DNA of 64,000 bases from Zygnema circumcarinatum (lineage: Eukaryota > Streptophyta > Zygnematophyceae > Zygnematales > Zygnemataceae): the NCBI GenBank assembly GCA_037447605.1, contig CM074805.1, forward strand, positions 2,703,404 to 2,767,403. Direction: 5' to 3'. The notes beneath the pieces were generated by a model, which saw only the letters and a program-made list of their open reading frames with translations, ran no database searches and was not told the origin of the DNA. This document shows positions 1-12,072 of this stretch, piece after piece (within the stretch, counting starts at the first letter, position 1; each line of letters begins with the position of its first letter). The position numbers and the translations under genes are program-made.

Positions 1-387
1 GGGCAAGACAGTTCTTGTCTAATTTTGGTTGGATTTGGCATGCTTCTTAGGACTAGAACTAAAAGTTCTGGTAATCTTTAGCTTGTGGGTCAATCTCCAA
101 GTGTTGAAGAACATTCTATCGTAGACTAGTGAAGTGCAGATTTTTCTAGAATCTTGACTAAGCATAAAATTTACGAATGAATTTAAGTCGGATGACGTGA
201 CAAGTTTGTATGCAAACAAGAGGGGGCTGTAGTCCACATAGGCACAGATAATTTATTTGCTACTATTGAAGGCACTCTTCAAACTGATATCAGTATAGCA
301 GCCTGCAGTGAATGGCAAAGTCGAAGGCAATTTGTCCGTGCGTGCTACTTACACTGTTACTCACCGTGCTTTTTCCTTGTGGAGCAG
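1..387. other. Upstream intron of the inositol transporter
   Basis: No exon of the transporter is recognisable here. The stretch ends in a clear 3' splice site (a pyrimidine-rich tract, then GGAGCAG at 381-387). It is therefore most simply the intron before the first visible exon; the N-terminal exons lie to the left of the window. I see no other gene. Confidence 0.5.
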
Positions 388-2058
388 ATTCTCCAGCAGC
401 TTGTGGGCATCAACACTGTCATGTATTATAGCCCCTCGATAGTGGAGCTGGCAGGCTATGCAGCCCACAAGACAGCACTTCTCCTCTCCCTTGTTGTGGC
501 GGCCATGAACGCTCTCGGGACTGTTGCAGGAATGATTCTGATTGACAGGTGTGGCCGGAGGAAACTAGTCATGAGCAGCTTGGTGGGAGTGATTTTGGCC
601 CTCGCCATTCTTGGAGCCTCATTTAGTCTGACAACTACGGATCCACCACTTCTTCAGCCTGGTGGCCTCCCATCTGCACCAGGCTTGGAGTGCTCTGTGG
701 TAGGAATCACTGAGGGGAGGGCAGCAAACTGCCTGCAGTGTCTTGAAGGAGGATGCGGATTTTGCTCGGCTGCAGGTAATCAGGTAAAAACACTCTTCAT
801 TCGGTTAACAGGCCTTGGCCTGGGGGCTGAAGTGACCATGCTCAACTGTTGGAAATCTAAGGGTGGTGTTTTGGACCAAACCGGCAGAAAGTACGTCTTA
901 GGTTGTATAGATGTCTTCGATATGACTTGTAGAAGTCGCTATTCTAGACTCATTGTGGCCGTGGTACAGGTAAAATCCTGTCGGGAATCGAGTCCTAAAG
1001 TCCTGAGGTAGAATGCTCTTGTAAACATTCCCGGGCAGAGCTCACATGCTGATCAGCACATTTTGCACAGAAGCATCCTGATTTTTCACTGGTGCACTGT
1101 GCATTCAAGCCCGTTCGTGCTTAGACTCACTGGGGTTTGTTTTGGGGGGTGACAGATGGCCCCAGGTGTGTGCATGGTGCGCAACTCAACATCTTCGGGC
1201 CTATGCTGGGAAGAGAACAGATCCTGGTTCACCAAGGGATGCCCTAGGTTAGTGTCCTCTTGCAGACTTGGGCTGAATGGGCTTCATTATGGGGGAAGAG
1301 AACAGTTCCTTGGAAGTGGCTGGACTGGGGAGTTCAACAGCTAACTCACCGTGAAGTATAGACGCAGAATGCTGGTCTAATCTCCCTCCTTAAAAGTCAT
1401 GACAAATTATTTCAACTCTTGTTAGAGACAGGGGCATTCGAAGCATGAGCCAACTTAGAACATTATGATTGGTTTTGAATGTGGCTACATGTGATTGGTG
1501 GACCCATTTAAAGGGCTGATTCAATCAGTCTCCAACTCAGGTCCCTGGAAGTATCGAAGTAACCTATTAGTTGTAGCTGTCCTATACTATTCTACCTATA
1601 TCCGTATGAAAAGAAACTCTAGTTGATTCAATTCAACTCCAGACACACTCTTTCTTCTACCTATGTCCACTTCCTTCCTGATGAACTTCTGGTTTTGCAG
1701 TCACTATGGAGCTGCAGCGCTCGTTGGCCTGGCTCTGTATATTGCGGCGTTCGCACCCGGCATGGGCCCTGTTCCCTGGGCAGTCAACTCAGAGATATAT
1801 CCTCAGAAGCTTCGGGGTCTGGCGGGGAGCGTGGCTGCTACAGCCAATTGGATCGCCAACCTCATTGTCGCCCAGACGTTTCTGACTCTCGTCAGGCTTC
1901 TTGGGACTGCAATCACCTTCTTTTTGTTTGGAGTGGTCGCTGCATTCGCCCTCCTTTTTGTGTACTTCGTCCTTCCAGAAACTCGGGGGCTTTCTTTCCA
2001 GCAAGTGGAGCGGATGTGGGAGGAGAGAGCCAGACAAGATGCGGATGTGTCCGGCTGA
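388..2058 (+). CDS. Inositol transporter (MFS sugar-porter family), 3' half
   Basis: C-terminal 281 residues of a plant INT-type myo-inositol/H+ symporter of the plasma or vacuolar membrane. Exons are 388-783, 1156-1247 and 1701-2058 (TGA); phases 0 and 2 close without a break. Visible signatures are [15 protein letters not shown], the sugar-porter loop DRCGRRKL, a Cys-rich extracellular loop with [12 protein letters not shown] followed by WFTKGCPS, then [20 protein letters not shown] and the C-terminal PETRGLSF. The Cys-rich loop between helices 9 and 10 is characteristic of the INT2/INT4 branch and separates it from ordinary hexose transporters. Roughly the first half of the protein (helices 1-6) is outside the window. 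It is convergent with the GT92 gene. The assignment to the INT subfamily is firm; the exact substrate is inferred. Confidence 0.88.
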
Positions 2059-2373
2059 CAGGTCACAGTTGTGGTACGTAGTTTTGAGGGTTCCAACGGT
2101 TTCTGCTTCACAATTATGGCAGCTGTAAGTTGTTATCGAGTGTATGGCACACTTGTCCTAATATTGGATACATCGCATTTCTCCCTTCTATGTTTTAGGG
2201 TTTTTCTTTTGCCAGTTTCCATTTTGCAGCAGCATCAGGGTGAGCTGTAAGCCAGCCAATAGACAGATGGTCTGTGTCCTTTGCAAAGGTGATGAATTGA
2301 AGAACGTGTTGCAACACCTATTGTTGGGGACAACAAGGGGACGTCACAAGGTTCTATCTTGGCAAATAACGGC

Positions 2374-2375
2374 TG

Positions 2376-2414
<39 letters not shown>
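2374..2414. repeat. (GA)n microsatellite
   Basis: About 40 bp of nearly pure GA dinucleotides, interrupted once by a GG, in the presumed 3' region of the transporter gene. Confidence 0.9.
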
Positions 2415-2454
2415 CGCTATGTACTCTCTTAATAATCGTCTCCTCCGTCATCAT

Positions 2455-2580
2455 TCTTTTCCTTATTCACCTAAAACAAGATAAAATATCAGCCTGTTGC
2501 GATCTTAATAAACGCCCTCATCCCTCATAATCCTTCGTCTATTTCCACCCAAAACAAGATGAAATCACAGCCTGCTGCGA
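2455..2580 (+). repeat. Imperfect tandem duplication, two copies
   Basis: A segment of about 40 bp containing AAAACAAGATAAAAT and CAGCCTGTTGCGA occurs twice, about 78 bp apart (near 2465-2502 and 2543-2580), with a few substitutions. It looks like a small local duplication without coding potential. Confidence 0.65.
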
Positions 2581-2843
2581 ATAGTTTCACAGCAGGAAGT
2601 TCTCTGGTAGATTTCTTTAGTTCCCTTTGCGCACCCCTGTAGTAGGGACCTCGAAACACGCCGCGACTGCGCAGGACCTTTTCGGTTACGGGCCAGGAAA
2701 AAAAGCTTCTTTCCGCAAGAATGGCGACATTGTTTTCGAGCGGTAAATTTCAAGGCCGTTGCGGAACACTGAAGTTTGGCGAAAAATAATTACAGCCCAT
2801 GGATGGGCTTACGGTCCCACTGGATGTTCCTAGCCAGCTCTCA

Positions 2844-5800
2844 TCAGTCAATCTGCTCCACACACTGCGCAGAAAACAGGGACTCGACATGTCAGAAGTC
2901 TGTCTTAACTGCGGGGGGTCTGGCTCCATGCGAACAAACCCTTTCCATGTAAAACTCAGAACTGTAACTGTAGCCATGTGATGGGCACTCACATGAGTCT
3001 CTCCGAAAGGGCATGTCCTTATTCTGGCCTTCACGGCGTCCGCCAGCTGGCGGTCGCGCACCCACCAGTCGTGCTTCTCGTCGTCGGCCAGAGTTCGCCC
3101 GCACCTTGGCTCCTTCTCGTCCGTCCTCTCTTTGAGGTTGTAGCGCTGGAAATGCATGTGACCCATCTCTGTTTCCAAATTCAGATCTTGGCCTCCTTCC
3201 GACGGATCAACGACCCTGTGCACCCTCACACGGAACACCTGCCACACAATCGTAACATCAGCTCATCAGCTGTAATCGACAAGCTTCACAAGGAAATCCA
3301 CAAAATGCAGAAACGAAAAACATCACCACATTCGCAACATGCTAGATGCAAAAAAAAAGAAGGAAATAAGGGATTCCCCTACGAAGCCATTTGTTTCGTT
3401 CCGATGATTCTGCCCTTACCTTGCGTGGATTCACAATCATTTTCCTATGGCCCGCATCATCGAGGCAGAACCTCCAGTCCGGATAGAGGTCCTTCTTCGT
3501 ACAGTAGTGCCCTGGCCAGTGAAAAGTCATTCTCTCCAGTCCAAAAAGATCATCTCCCTCGTCCTTGTTGCAGATGCCAATTCCCCACCAGACGGAGCCA
3601 TGGGTCAGCCATGCCTTATCTTCATATTTCTTCAATAACCCTCCGATACCTTCAGGCCCCATTGGATTCAGGAACTCGTCAAGGTCCAGCATGACGACCC
3701 ATTTGGAATTCAGTCGGGAACGATAGACGCAATCGTGTTGTGCAAGAGCCTGCCAAGGGATGAGTTTATGTCAGCAGAAATTAAGGAAACTCGCACAACT
3801 TGGTTAGGTCAGGAGCTCTGGGATGGGAGCCTAACAACAAATGCAATGGGTACAGTAGGTAGTGTTGGCAGTTGTTACGGTTCAACGTTTTGCTTTCTCG
3901 ACATTCTGGACATACAGTAAAACGAGCTGCAAGTGGCATCCTACTCTTACCTGGGCATAGGACCAGACGCTGTACAGTGTAGCATCCGAGAAATCAACAA
4001 CCTCCATCATGCCCGCGTGGATATAGTCCTTCAAGTGATTGGCGACATCCGAATCGAATGCATTCACATTGTACATCACAAAGTGATCGACTCCCGCAAT
4101 TACGCGATGCCAGTCGAACCACTCCCGCACGGCTTGTCCATGCAGCTCGCCAAACAGAGGTGGAGAGCACTCCGTCAACTTGTAGTGTAAGATGGGCTCA
4201 TCCAACTGCACACTCCACACAAGCATGACACCAAGTCAAGTCAGCTCATCTGATCTCTTTGCAACAGAAACATCAACTAATGCTTCTTCCCTCAATAAGT
4301 GTCGTTTAAAAGGCCTTTACGGCTAGAAATGACGAGGGAAGTAGACCTTAACCTCCTCAGCTGCTAGCCCATTTCTCAAACATCGTTCAAATTGCAATGG
4401 CGCCGTTGCCCTTGTATACTATTGGCTGTGCTGAATAAGAAATGAAGCTTTCATGGCGGCGACTGACCTGCGGATATACGTCTTCTCTCAGCAGCACAAA
4501 CTCCTCATCGTCGAGGCCTGCAACAAGGAAGCCTCCAGCTGTGCCTGTAACGGAGTTCAGAGTGCATACAAGCAATGCCGGTTCGTACTGCGGGCACAGG
4601 CAGCGAGACAGGTGGGCGTAGCGTCAGTTATGTTGCAGTTTTTTTCCTAACCAGTTTCTCAGAGCCTTAGAAATGCCATAATCAGATCTGAAAGTAGACG
4701 CTATGAGCTCATACTGCAGCATTGTTCCCTTCCCTCCATCCATTTCATGCGGTTTTTCAAGGACGCCATTAAGATTTTCACAATGTCGAGAATGCCCATC
4801 TCCTCCATCTACTGTACTGTAATAAGTGCATGGACGAGACCTCGTCCTTAAGCCCAAGGGAGGGGAAATTGCCAACTTGGTGACCCTAACCTGTAGAAAA
4901 AATAACCACACCTAACTCTAGAGGAGAAAGTATGACCTAACAACTTCTGGTTTATTCGGTTTGTGACGTATCACATCTATGGTGCATGGTAGTTATCATC
5001 CTGAGGGCAACTTCCTTGCACGCTAGAGATACGCAAGTTACGAGTAAGAGATCGCATGAAATCATGCGATACTGATGATAATCACAGTCCCCTATCTGCT
5101 GCTCCTTTCTATCCCATTCTCCAGAAAAGTTTTGCCACTCTCCTTTAGAGATACAGAATAGGGACAGCAGGATTTGTGGTGCAGGCATGGATGGAGAGGG
5201 AGAGGGGGAGGGGGAGGTCGAGGGGGCAGAGCATTACCCTGAGGCTGTGATGCTCATCGGTGCCTTCCATAGTGAGCTCCCCATCCACACTCCCTCCCTC
5301 ATTTCCGAACCACCTGCAGCCCTGGAAAGTGCGCATGTCTCGCATGCGAAGGGCAGCCAATCCCACAGTCACAAACTTTGTGGGAGAGAGTCTGTACGAG
5401 CTGCAAAATCCAACCCCCAAATTACCGGAAATGAGTGAATTCTCGGAACTTTTCATGAAAGAAATTGAGGATAAGCAACTCAGTCAAGAGAGTCTGTGCA
5501 GAATTTGATCTGCTTTGGACCTCGTCAAGTGAGAGATGCCTACAGGAGACGACCAATCATAGGAGCACAGGGCTAGGGTAATGCGATGTGTGTGGAGGCG
5601 CTAGGCTCACAGGGCAATAGAAAAGTCAAGCAAAGGCCCAAGTCCGAGAAGCTTACCTGTATTGAATAAAGCCGTACATCCCATGCCTAGTCCAAGAGCT
5701 TTGGTGCCAGTCCTTCGGATCGGAGCTCGATATCCTTTCATGGCGGAAATGCCTGTCTTTGGCAGCGACTGCTTTCGGAAGCGAAACCGCCACCTGAGAA

Positions 5801-7340
5801 CTTTCAGAAAACCTGCTTATGTTAGTCACACGCACATGCACACATCTGGTCCGTGTTCTAGTTTCAGCCCAAAAAACAAAGTGATGAGTTTTTCAAAAAA
5901 TCAACGGCCGTCCAAAACTCATCTGATCTGAACCCTTCATGCTGACCCCTTAACAAATAAAAAACTCACCTCCATCTGTGACACTTTATGCACTTGTCTC
6001 TCCAGAAGAGCGCCCTGCCTCTGAATCGACTCTCGCTGCTGCCGCACCTCCTGCGCTTGGTTGTCGACAGAGCGCTTTGTCTGCCGCCATGCAGGGGGTG
6101 GGGCTATCAGTATGAGAACTTCGGTATGGGCTATTGAGGAAAACACACTATATGGGGGCAGATGAGGGGCAGTGAGAGAAGTAAAATGGTTAGCTTTGCA
6201 AAGACTGAAGCAATTGAGAAGACAATTGGACTGGATTGCGTTGGAAAAATCGCAGGGACATGGCTGACATCAGAGGCAATTCCACAAATTACAGGAATGA
6301 AAACGAGGTTAACGGATTAAGAAGGTGGAACATGGAACAAGCCCGGACCTGCCATTGAAAAAGGGTAAGTTTCAACTCACCTGCTCAATAGAGTCTGTTA
6401 GAAGCTCAAGCTGGCCTTTCGTAGCAGCTGCATCCCCCAGTCAGGAGGACAAGAGAGGGTCATCATTTGCTGCTTTTGCATGAATGAATCTCCTCCTAGG
6501 AGTTATTTTTCAATCTACCATAAAGCTGCAGAAGGGCATCTTCCGACTCAGTTTGTGAACATTCAGTCAGAATCGCCTTCAGGGACATTTCATTTCGTCT
6601 CAATATACGTTTCGCATGGCTGGGTCTTACATTTCATGGTTGACAGTTCAAACGCCATGTTGCGGAGCAGAGTCTTGGTGCTGACCTTCACAGCGTATGT
6701 CTGTCAGGCATGAGGGTGATGTGGAGTTATGAGCCTACTTCCAATCCAAATTAATACTTTAGAATAGAGCGAGTAGGAGAGTGTACCATCAGCCAACTTA
6801 ACCCCCCAATTTATTTTCTTCAGTTAAATTCAAGCTTCTCCTCTCGTCCAGTGCGGAGGGATACTGAGCAAAAAGAAGCAGGTAGGCAGCTCACATTATT
6901 TGCAAGCGATCCTGACGTGAATCCCTCTCCAATAAGAGTGATTGTACCCTCTTCCACCATCTCTTGGTATACTGCCTGCCAAAGAAATGTAACAATACAA
7001 AAAGTTAGTTTTTAGTTGCTCCAGAAAAATTGCACTCTTTTCTCGCGCCTGTGGTTAGTAGTAACAAGAAAGAAGGGAGTTCTCTAAGCGGCTCAGGTTT
7101 CTTAAAACATGTTTGTATCTGGAGTCAACCATGAGCATAGCCAGATTTTTTTACGTCTTCGCAATCTAGCCCATTACTTATTCACAAAGCGCTTCCAGCC
7201 TTCCAGCCGTGCCTTCGGCAACCCCCAGGGACTCTCCATCGTAGTTTTAACCCCTTGCGGTTCGAACGAGGGAAAGACGAAGTACTCACAAATGATGCAA
7301 GGACGAGTGCCATTCCAACGGAAATGAGAATAATCAGATT
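2844..7340 (-). CDS. Glycosyltransferase family 92 (DUF23) protein
   Basis: Twelve exons are read on the minus strand: 7290-7340, 6895-6975, 6631-6700, 6381-6427, 5970-6080, 5657-5793, 5238-5400, 4468-4587, 3951-4205, 3420-3749, 2993-3238 and 2844-2864. They total 1632 nt, and every phase closes. The first coding exon is missing from this model. Order of features: a hydrophobic signal-anchor (NLIILISVGMALVLASF), a coiled-coil stem (QAQEVRQQRESIQRQ), then the GT92 domain with CRW, the acceptor-side segment REWFDWHRVIAGVDHFVMYN and the DxD-like LDLDEF. This is a type II Golgi membrane enzyme. Plant GT92 members include the beta-1,4-galactan synthases of rhamnogalacturonan I, but this one could act on another acceptor. 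The last small exon is the weakest call; otherwise the frame runs on to a stop at 2750. An N-terminal exon may lie in the purine-rich stretch near 8.8-9.0 kb. Confidence 0.8.
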
Positions 7341-8485
7341 CTGCGATCCCAAACCCCACTTAACGTGTTAACGTCGTCGCTTTTACTTATGCTCAAAGGA
7401 CTCGGACCGCATGTTCTGTTCCAGAGGAGATGAACTTGGCTCTGTAGCACTTACACAAACATACTGCGGACATTTAAGACAGTTTCCCAGTCGGTTCTCA
7501 TCTCTTTTCCCCATTCGGTTTGACTTTGGGGTCAGACACTTGTCTACTCCCGCCGTTCCGCCTCCTCCTCCTCCCACTCCAAACTCAAGGTGGAATCTGC
7601 AAATGGTTCAACAATGTGGAAGTGAATCAGCCACTCGCAAAGACCTAGTCCTGCCAATTAGGGTTAGTACATAGGAACACCAACAGGCACGGAGCTTAAA
7701 CTTAAATACTTATTCGAAAGGTTTGGCAAAAGCTGATTCACAGCCTTGATTCCAATGGCAGATGTAGCGGAAACCAACTGACAGCGGAAAAAAATTGGGG
7801 CCTTACAGAGAATTCAGGGTTCAGGGTTTCAGGGTTTTGTTTCCTTATGTTCAAGCGAAACTACTCTATCCAAATTTCAGCAATTCAATTTGAATCAACG
7901 GAATTGAACGATTTTCCAAAAATGCTCATACGTCGCAGCTTTAGGGGTGAATCTGAAGCGCGGCAGTCCCTTCACTCATCAGATTCATCCTCATTTACTC
8001 GAAAATTAGTAACCACCAGTCGCATCGCTGGTGCTCTATTCACGAATGGTCAGAACAAGCTTTGCATTGTTAGTCTTCCGGCTAGGCAACGGATTATTCT
8101 CGTCCTGAAGATTCATTGAGCGTCCCAATAATGCGATCTGAAAGAGCGCATTGCTATTCTACCATCGCATTAACACAAAAACCAGGGTTAGGTTTAACCG
8201 CCGAAAGCCACCACGTCATTGAGAGCATTAAAGACGGTTCAAAGTACCATGCAAGTGTGTATGAGATCTGATTCCGAAACTGTAAGCGTGGATGAGCAAC
8301 AACGTAACAACAAGTGCTTTACGGAGCGGAAAGAACGCAAGAGCAGCAGTCACATATAACGAGACAGTTGCTTTTCTAAGGCTCGAGTGAAATTTTATAA
8401 ATGCAGGAGAATAATTCAATTACTGAATTGGTGTGGAGCAAAAGATTCAAAAAATCCGCGAACAACAACGACCACAAGCGTAGAC

Positions 8486-8510
8486 TGCTCTGCTCTGCTC
8501 TGCTCTGCTC
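8486..8510 (+). repeat. (CTCTG)n pentanucleotide repeat
   Basis: About five tandem copies of a CTCTG/TGCTC unit, in the presumed first intron or leader of the GT92 gene. Confidence 0.8.
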
Positions 8511-8879
8511 CGAATGCTTTTTGCTGGCGCGGAAAGAATCTGTGCAGGCTTCAGCGGCACTTGTGCAATACTCAACGGACGGGGTGTGTAAACGAATGTA
8601 AGACATTCGCAAGGTGAATGGTTCTTGTTTTTCTGAAGGTTTGGAGGTTCCTAAGCAAGAAGCAAGTAGCAGCAGCAGCCGCTTGGTCTTGCAAACAGTT
8701 ACAAACAACCTGACACATAATGCACCTCCTTCAAAAGCAAAAATTAAGCCTGAAGCCTTTCAAATAGAGCAAGACAGAAGGAGACATAGCGGACATGTAC
8801 CGCAGCCTGTGAAAGGAAAGAAAGGGCGCAATACCTGGCGATCCTGCCTGCCTGTCCGGCCAGCTGCCTCAAGCAGCGG

Positions 8880-8990
8880 CAGCCCCTGCCTCCCCTCCCC
8901 TCTGCCCCTGCCCCCTCTCCTCTCCTCCTCCTCCTTCTCCTCCTCCTTATCCTCCTCCCCCTCCCTCTCCCCCTCACCCTCCTGCAGCGA
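8880..8990. repeat. Polypyrimidine (CCT-rich) tract
   Basis: About 110 bp almost entirely of C and T on the plus strand (GA-rich on the minus strand, which is the GT92 sense strand). Such GA-rich leaders are common in plant 5' UTRs, and similar tracts lie upstream of several genes in this window. Confidence 0.7.
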
Positions 8991-9059
8991 GGCGAGACAA
9001 GGAAAAGCAGCCGCTGGACGCCTCACGACGCCATCGGAGGGACTTTGTCACCGTGCGGA

Positions 9060-9720
9060 CCGCAGACGCACGCCGGATCTCCTTGGTTTCCGCCGAGGCC
9101 GGTACCGTACGATCCTTTGGACTGTCTAACTGCCGTGTGTGGCCGTTCAGCTACGCGTCAAAATGCACGGGGTAGTTATTGTACGAACAGCCCCAACTGG
9201 ACCAGGAAGTCCCTTCGGCGCGCGGCCGTCATAACTGTCGCGGGAGGGCCGTTGACTGCCCGGGGCCGGTGCGGAGCCCGACCGACGTGGGACGTCGCAT
9301 GCGGCCCGCACGATCCAGTAGAGCGTCAATCCATTAGGAAATTTTACAACCAATGAGAAGCGCCTTCGGGCATCTAAATTGCGCCAATTTCTGACTTTAC
9401 CCCGTTTCGCCACATGGATCCTATTAGAGAGTGGTGTACTTGACTGTACGGTGGGGCAGTGTCTGTGAAGTCTTCTGTACGGTTTCGTACAGGACTTCCA
9501 TGCGTACGGCCCGCAGGCAGATCCGCGCATTAACGCGCGGGCAGTTGGCCGCTCGGTCGTTAAAGTACGAGACCGCATCGTATCGCCAATACGGTACGAT
9601 GCTGAGACCGTGATGTGCCGAAAGGCGGGGATGCGGTCGAGCCGATATATCCCGATGCATGATTACTGTCCTGACGTACTCGCCGATATGCGGGACCATG
9701 ATGGTGATGATGGCATGCAT
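9060..9720. promoter_or_regulatory. GTAC-rich bidirectional upstream region
   Basis: Many GTAC tetranucleotides, mostly with a CG flank (CCGTAC, TGTACGG, CGTACGG), lie between the divergent GT92 and VPS29 genes. GTAC is the core bound by plant SBP/SPL factors, including the copper-response element. Whether these sites are used is not known; the density is what the sequence shows. Confidence 0.35.
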
Positions 9721-10127
9721 GCATGCATGATGATGGCGCCTTGACCATGGCCAGTCGGCATGGCCTCATGAGGGCGCCCCTTGGGAAGTGGAATCAGCCT
9801 CTGCGGTTGTGCGCGTGCGCGGCCCTTCCTTCCGGAACTGGCGGAGAGGGAGAGGGTCCATGGCATCATCATGTCAAAGGAAGAGTCCATGTCCTGGGCA
9901 GAAATCTGCAGCGCTGCAAGGCATGGTTTCCTTTAGTATGTGAGGAGATGCCGCGCATGGCGTGCTTTCAGGGAGTACCGTTTTATTTTACAGAAATCGT
10001 CAAGTTGTTTACCTGTCAGGACTAATCTCAGCTTTCTGTACTTCATTGCACTCGGTTCAAGACAGCGTGTCAATTTCTAGCCTCTTTGCCAGTGTTTGTC
10101 TCGTCGATTTCTAGGGTTTCCTCAGCC

Positions 10128-11519
10128 ATGGTGCTCGTTTTGGCTCTGGGAGATCTGCATATCCCTAACCGAGCGGCAGATCTTCCTGCTAAGTTTAAAA
10201 ATATGCTGGTCCCTGGGAAAATACAGCATGTACTCAGCCCAGGAAACCTCTGCATAAAGGTAATTAAACGTTATTCCATCACGTCTCTCCCTGACAAGTA
10301 TTTTATGTTTTCCTTTGCATTCTGCCACGTTTTGCTCGTACCTCTTGTCCATTTATATTTGCGTACCTGCCTCTGTTTCGCTCGTTGCGTCTGCTTGCAA
10401 TCTGTGACCTTGCCAAACTTGGGTTCGAACTTGGGTACAAATTTGCGAAGTAAAAATGCAAAAGTAAAAATGCAAGGGTAAAAATCCATGGTGTTCTCTG
10501 TCGCTGTCGCAGGAAATGCACGACTACTTGAAGTCGCTTGCAAATGATGTGCACATAACCAAAGGAGAATACGATGAAGATTCCCGATATCCTGAGACGA
10601 AGGTCGTTACAATCGGTTCCTTCAAGATCGGCCTTTGTCATGGCCACCAGGTTGGTTTCATCTTTATTCTTTGAATTGTAGGACGTCGAATTTTTTTGAC
10701 ACCGTGAGCTAGTTAATCAGTGCATTGAACTCTCCCTCGTCAGTAATATCTGATTCAGTGACAGTGGCAATGGCATGTTTCTCTCCGCCGCACGCAATGG
10801 GTAAACAAGCATACTGTGTACAACTGATACCATTAAGTTCGCGCTATACTTACCCTTGCTCCGGTTTAGGCTTTTTGTGAGAAGTGGGAAAGACGACTTC
10901 TTATTTATACTGTAGCTTTATTCTAGACGTGTCATTGCCTCCTTCGTTTGCTTGTACTTTATCGCTCAGGAAATTCGTAACACTCTTCATTCGTTTCACC
11001 TCCCACTTCCTTCCCATTTCATTCGAATGCCCTGTTCTTTTCGTTGGCTTGACCTGATTTGTGCTTGGATTTCTAGATTGAAACCTCCTGTAGAAGCTAT
11101 GGGCTTCTTAGACTCCCGAAAACGAAAATTAGCTGCTCCTAAACTCGCAACAACAAGGGCTCGCGCATCTTCTATTGTTGTGAAACGTTCGTTGCTTATT
11201 CCATTCTCGGTCTCTTTGTGGACAGGTGGTACCTTGGGGAGACGTTGAGTCGCTGGCCATGCTACAAAGGCAGCTGGACGTCGACATCTTGATCACAGGC
11301 CACACCCACCAGTTCAAGGCCTACAAGCACCAGGGCCACCTTCTGCTCAATCCAGGATCCGCCACGGGGTCCTACAGCAGCCTCGCCTTTGACGTCCATC
11401 CAAGCTTCGTCCTCATGGACATCGATGCTGCCCGGGTGGTGGTGTACATCTACGAGCTTATTGATGGGGAGGTCAAAGTTGACAAAATCGACTTCAAGAA
11501 GCCACAAGCCGCTTCGTGA
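10128..11519 (+). CDS. VPS29: VPS29, retromer subunit with metallophosphoesterase fold
   Basis: Complete gene of 187 aa in three phase-0 exons: 10128-10259, 10513-10650 and 11226-11519 (TGA). The start ATG sits in GCCATGG, and an AATAAA lies about 30 bp past the stop. The protein shows the whole fold in order: GDLHIP near the N-terminus, [16 protein letters not shown], a [10 protein letters not shown] strand, [13 protein letters not shown] and ITGHTHQF, ending [10 protein letters not shown]. These match VPS29 along its full length; the family is 182-190 aa. VPS29 binds VPS35 in the retromer core and recycles cargo from endosomes or the prevacuolar compartment to the trans-Golgi; plant VPS29 also acts in auxin carrier trafficking. 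As in other eukaryotic VPS29 proteins, the phosphoesterase site is incomplete compared with true MPEs. The assignment is very secure. Confidence 0.97.
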
Positions 11520-12072
11520 CTGACTGCAGCTGTCCGCCTCGCTGGCTTCAAATAAATACTTTTCCTATCGATGTTTCAGTGGAACAGGGAAACGGTTGCC
11601 AACTCAGTTATTGACATCAGGCCGAATATGTATACGGAAGTTTCAGCCGAAGCAGAGTCTCAGCTGAGTTGAGTTTATGTTCCAATCGAGGACTGCAGTT
11701 TGGCTCACATTGTGCAAAGCTGCTCGAAAGCCCATATTGAGACCCTGATTACAAAAACGACCATTGTACTGGCACTGAACCTTTCGTTGCACGTTGATTC
11801 CATTGGATGAAATAGAGAAATTTTCAAAATTCAATACTTAAGGGTATGAACGTCTTAAAGAAAGTCATCAAGCTAGAAAACCTTTCTAGCGACTAGAAAA
11901 AACAAGCAGTATCAAACTACCTCAATAATGATGTGAAAATCAAAAGTTTTGCATCATATAACAAGGCAAACCTACAAAGGTAACGTACGTGTGAAAACTA
12001 CTTGCGACTTTTCTTTCGAATTTGTGAACCGTACCAAATTGGTGAGCTAAATAACAGAAAAAGTTAGCAGCG
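11520..12072. other. Convergent 3' intergenic region
   Basis: Spacer between the 3' ends of VPS29 (+) and PnsB3 (-), AT-rich, with the VPS29 AATAAA at 11551. I see nothing else in it. Confidence 0.6.

Larger units (their letters stand above)
2059..2843. other. Convergent 3' intergenic region
   Basis: Spacer between the 3' ends of the inositol transporter and the GT92 gene. It holds a (GA)n tract and a short imperfect tandem duplication, described separately. I see no gene in it. The alternative readthrough end of the GT92 last large exon (stop at 2750) would fall here. Confidence 0.6.
7341..10127. other. 5' intron/leader of GT92 and divergent promoter region with VPS29
   Basis: The left part (to about 9.0 kb) is probably the first intron and leader of GT92. 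It carries a five-fold CTCTG tract and a strongly strand-asymmetric pyrimidine block. From about 9.05 to 10.1 kb lies the region between two divergently transcribed genes. It is unusually rich in GTAC cores, often as CCGTAC or CGTACGG. No further gene is recognisable; the short open frames here overlap each other on both strands and have no family resemblance. Confidence 0.5.

Noticed and set aside
4624-4911. Minus-strand frame inside the GT92 gene
   Set aside because: Lies between exons 4468-4587 and 5238-5400, whose phases join only if it is intron.
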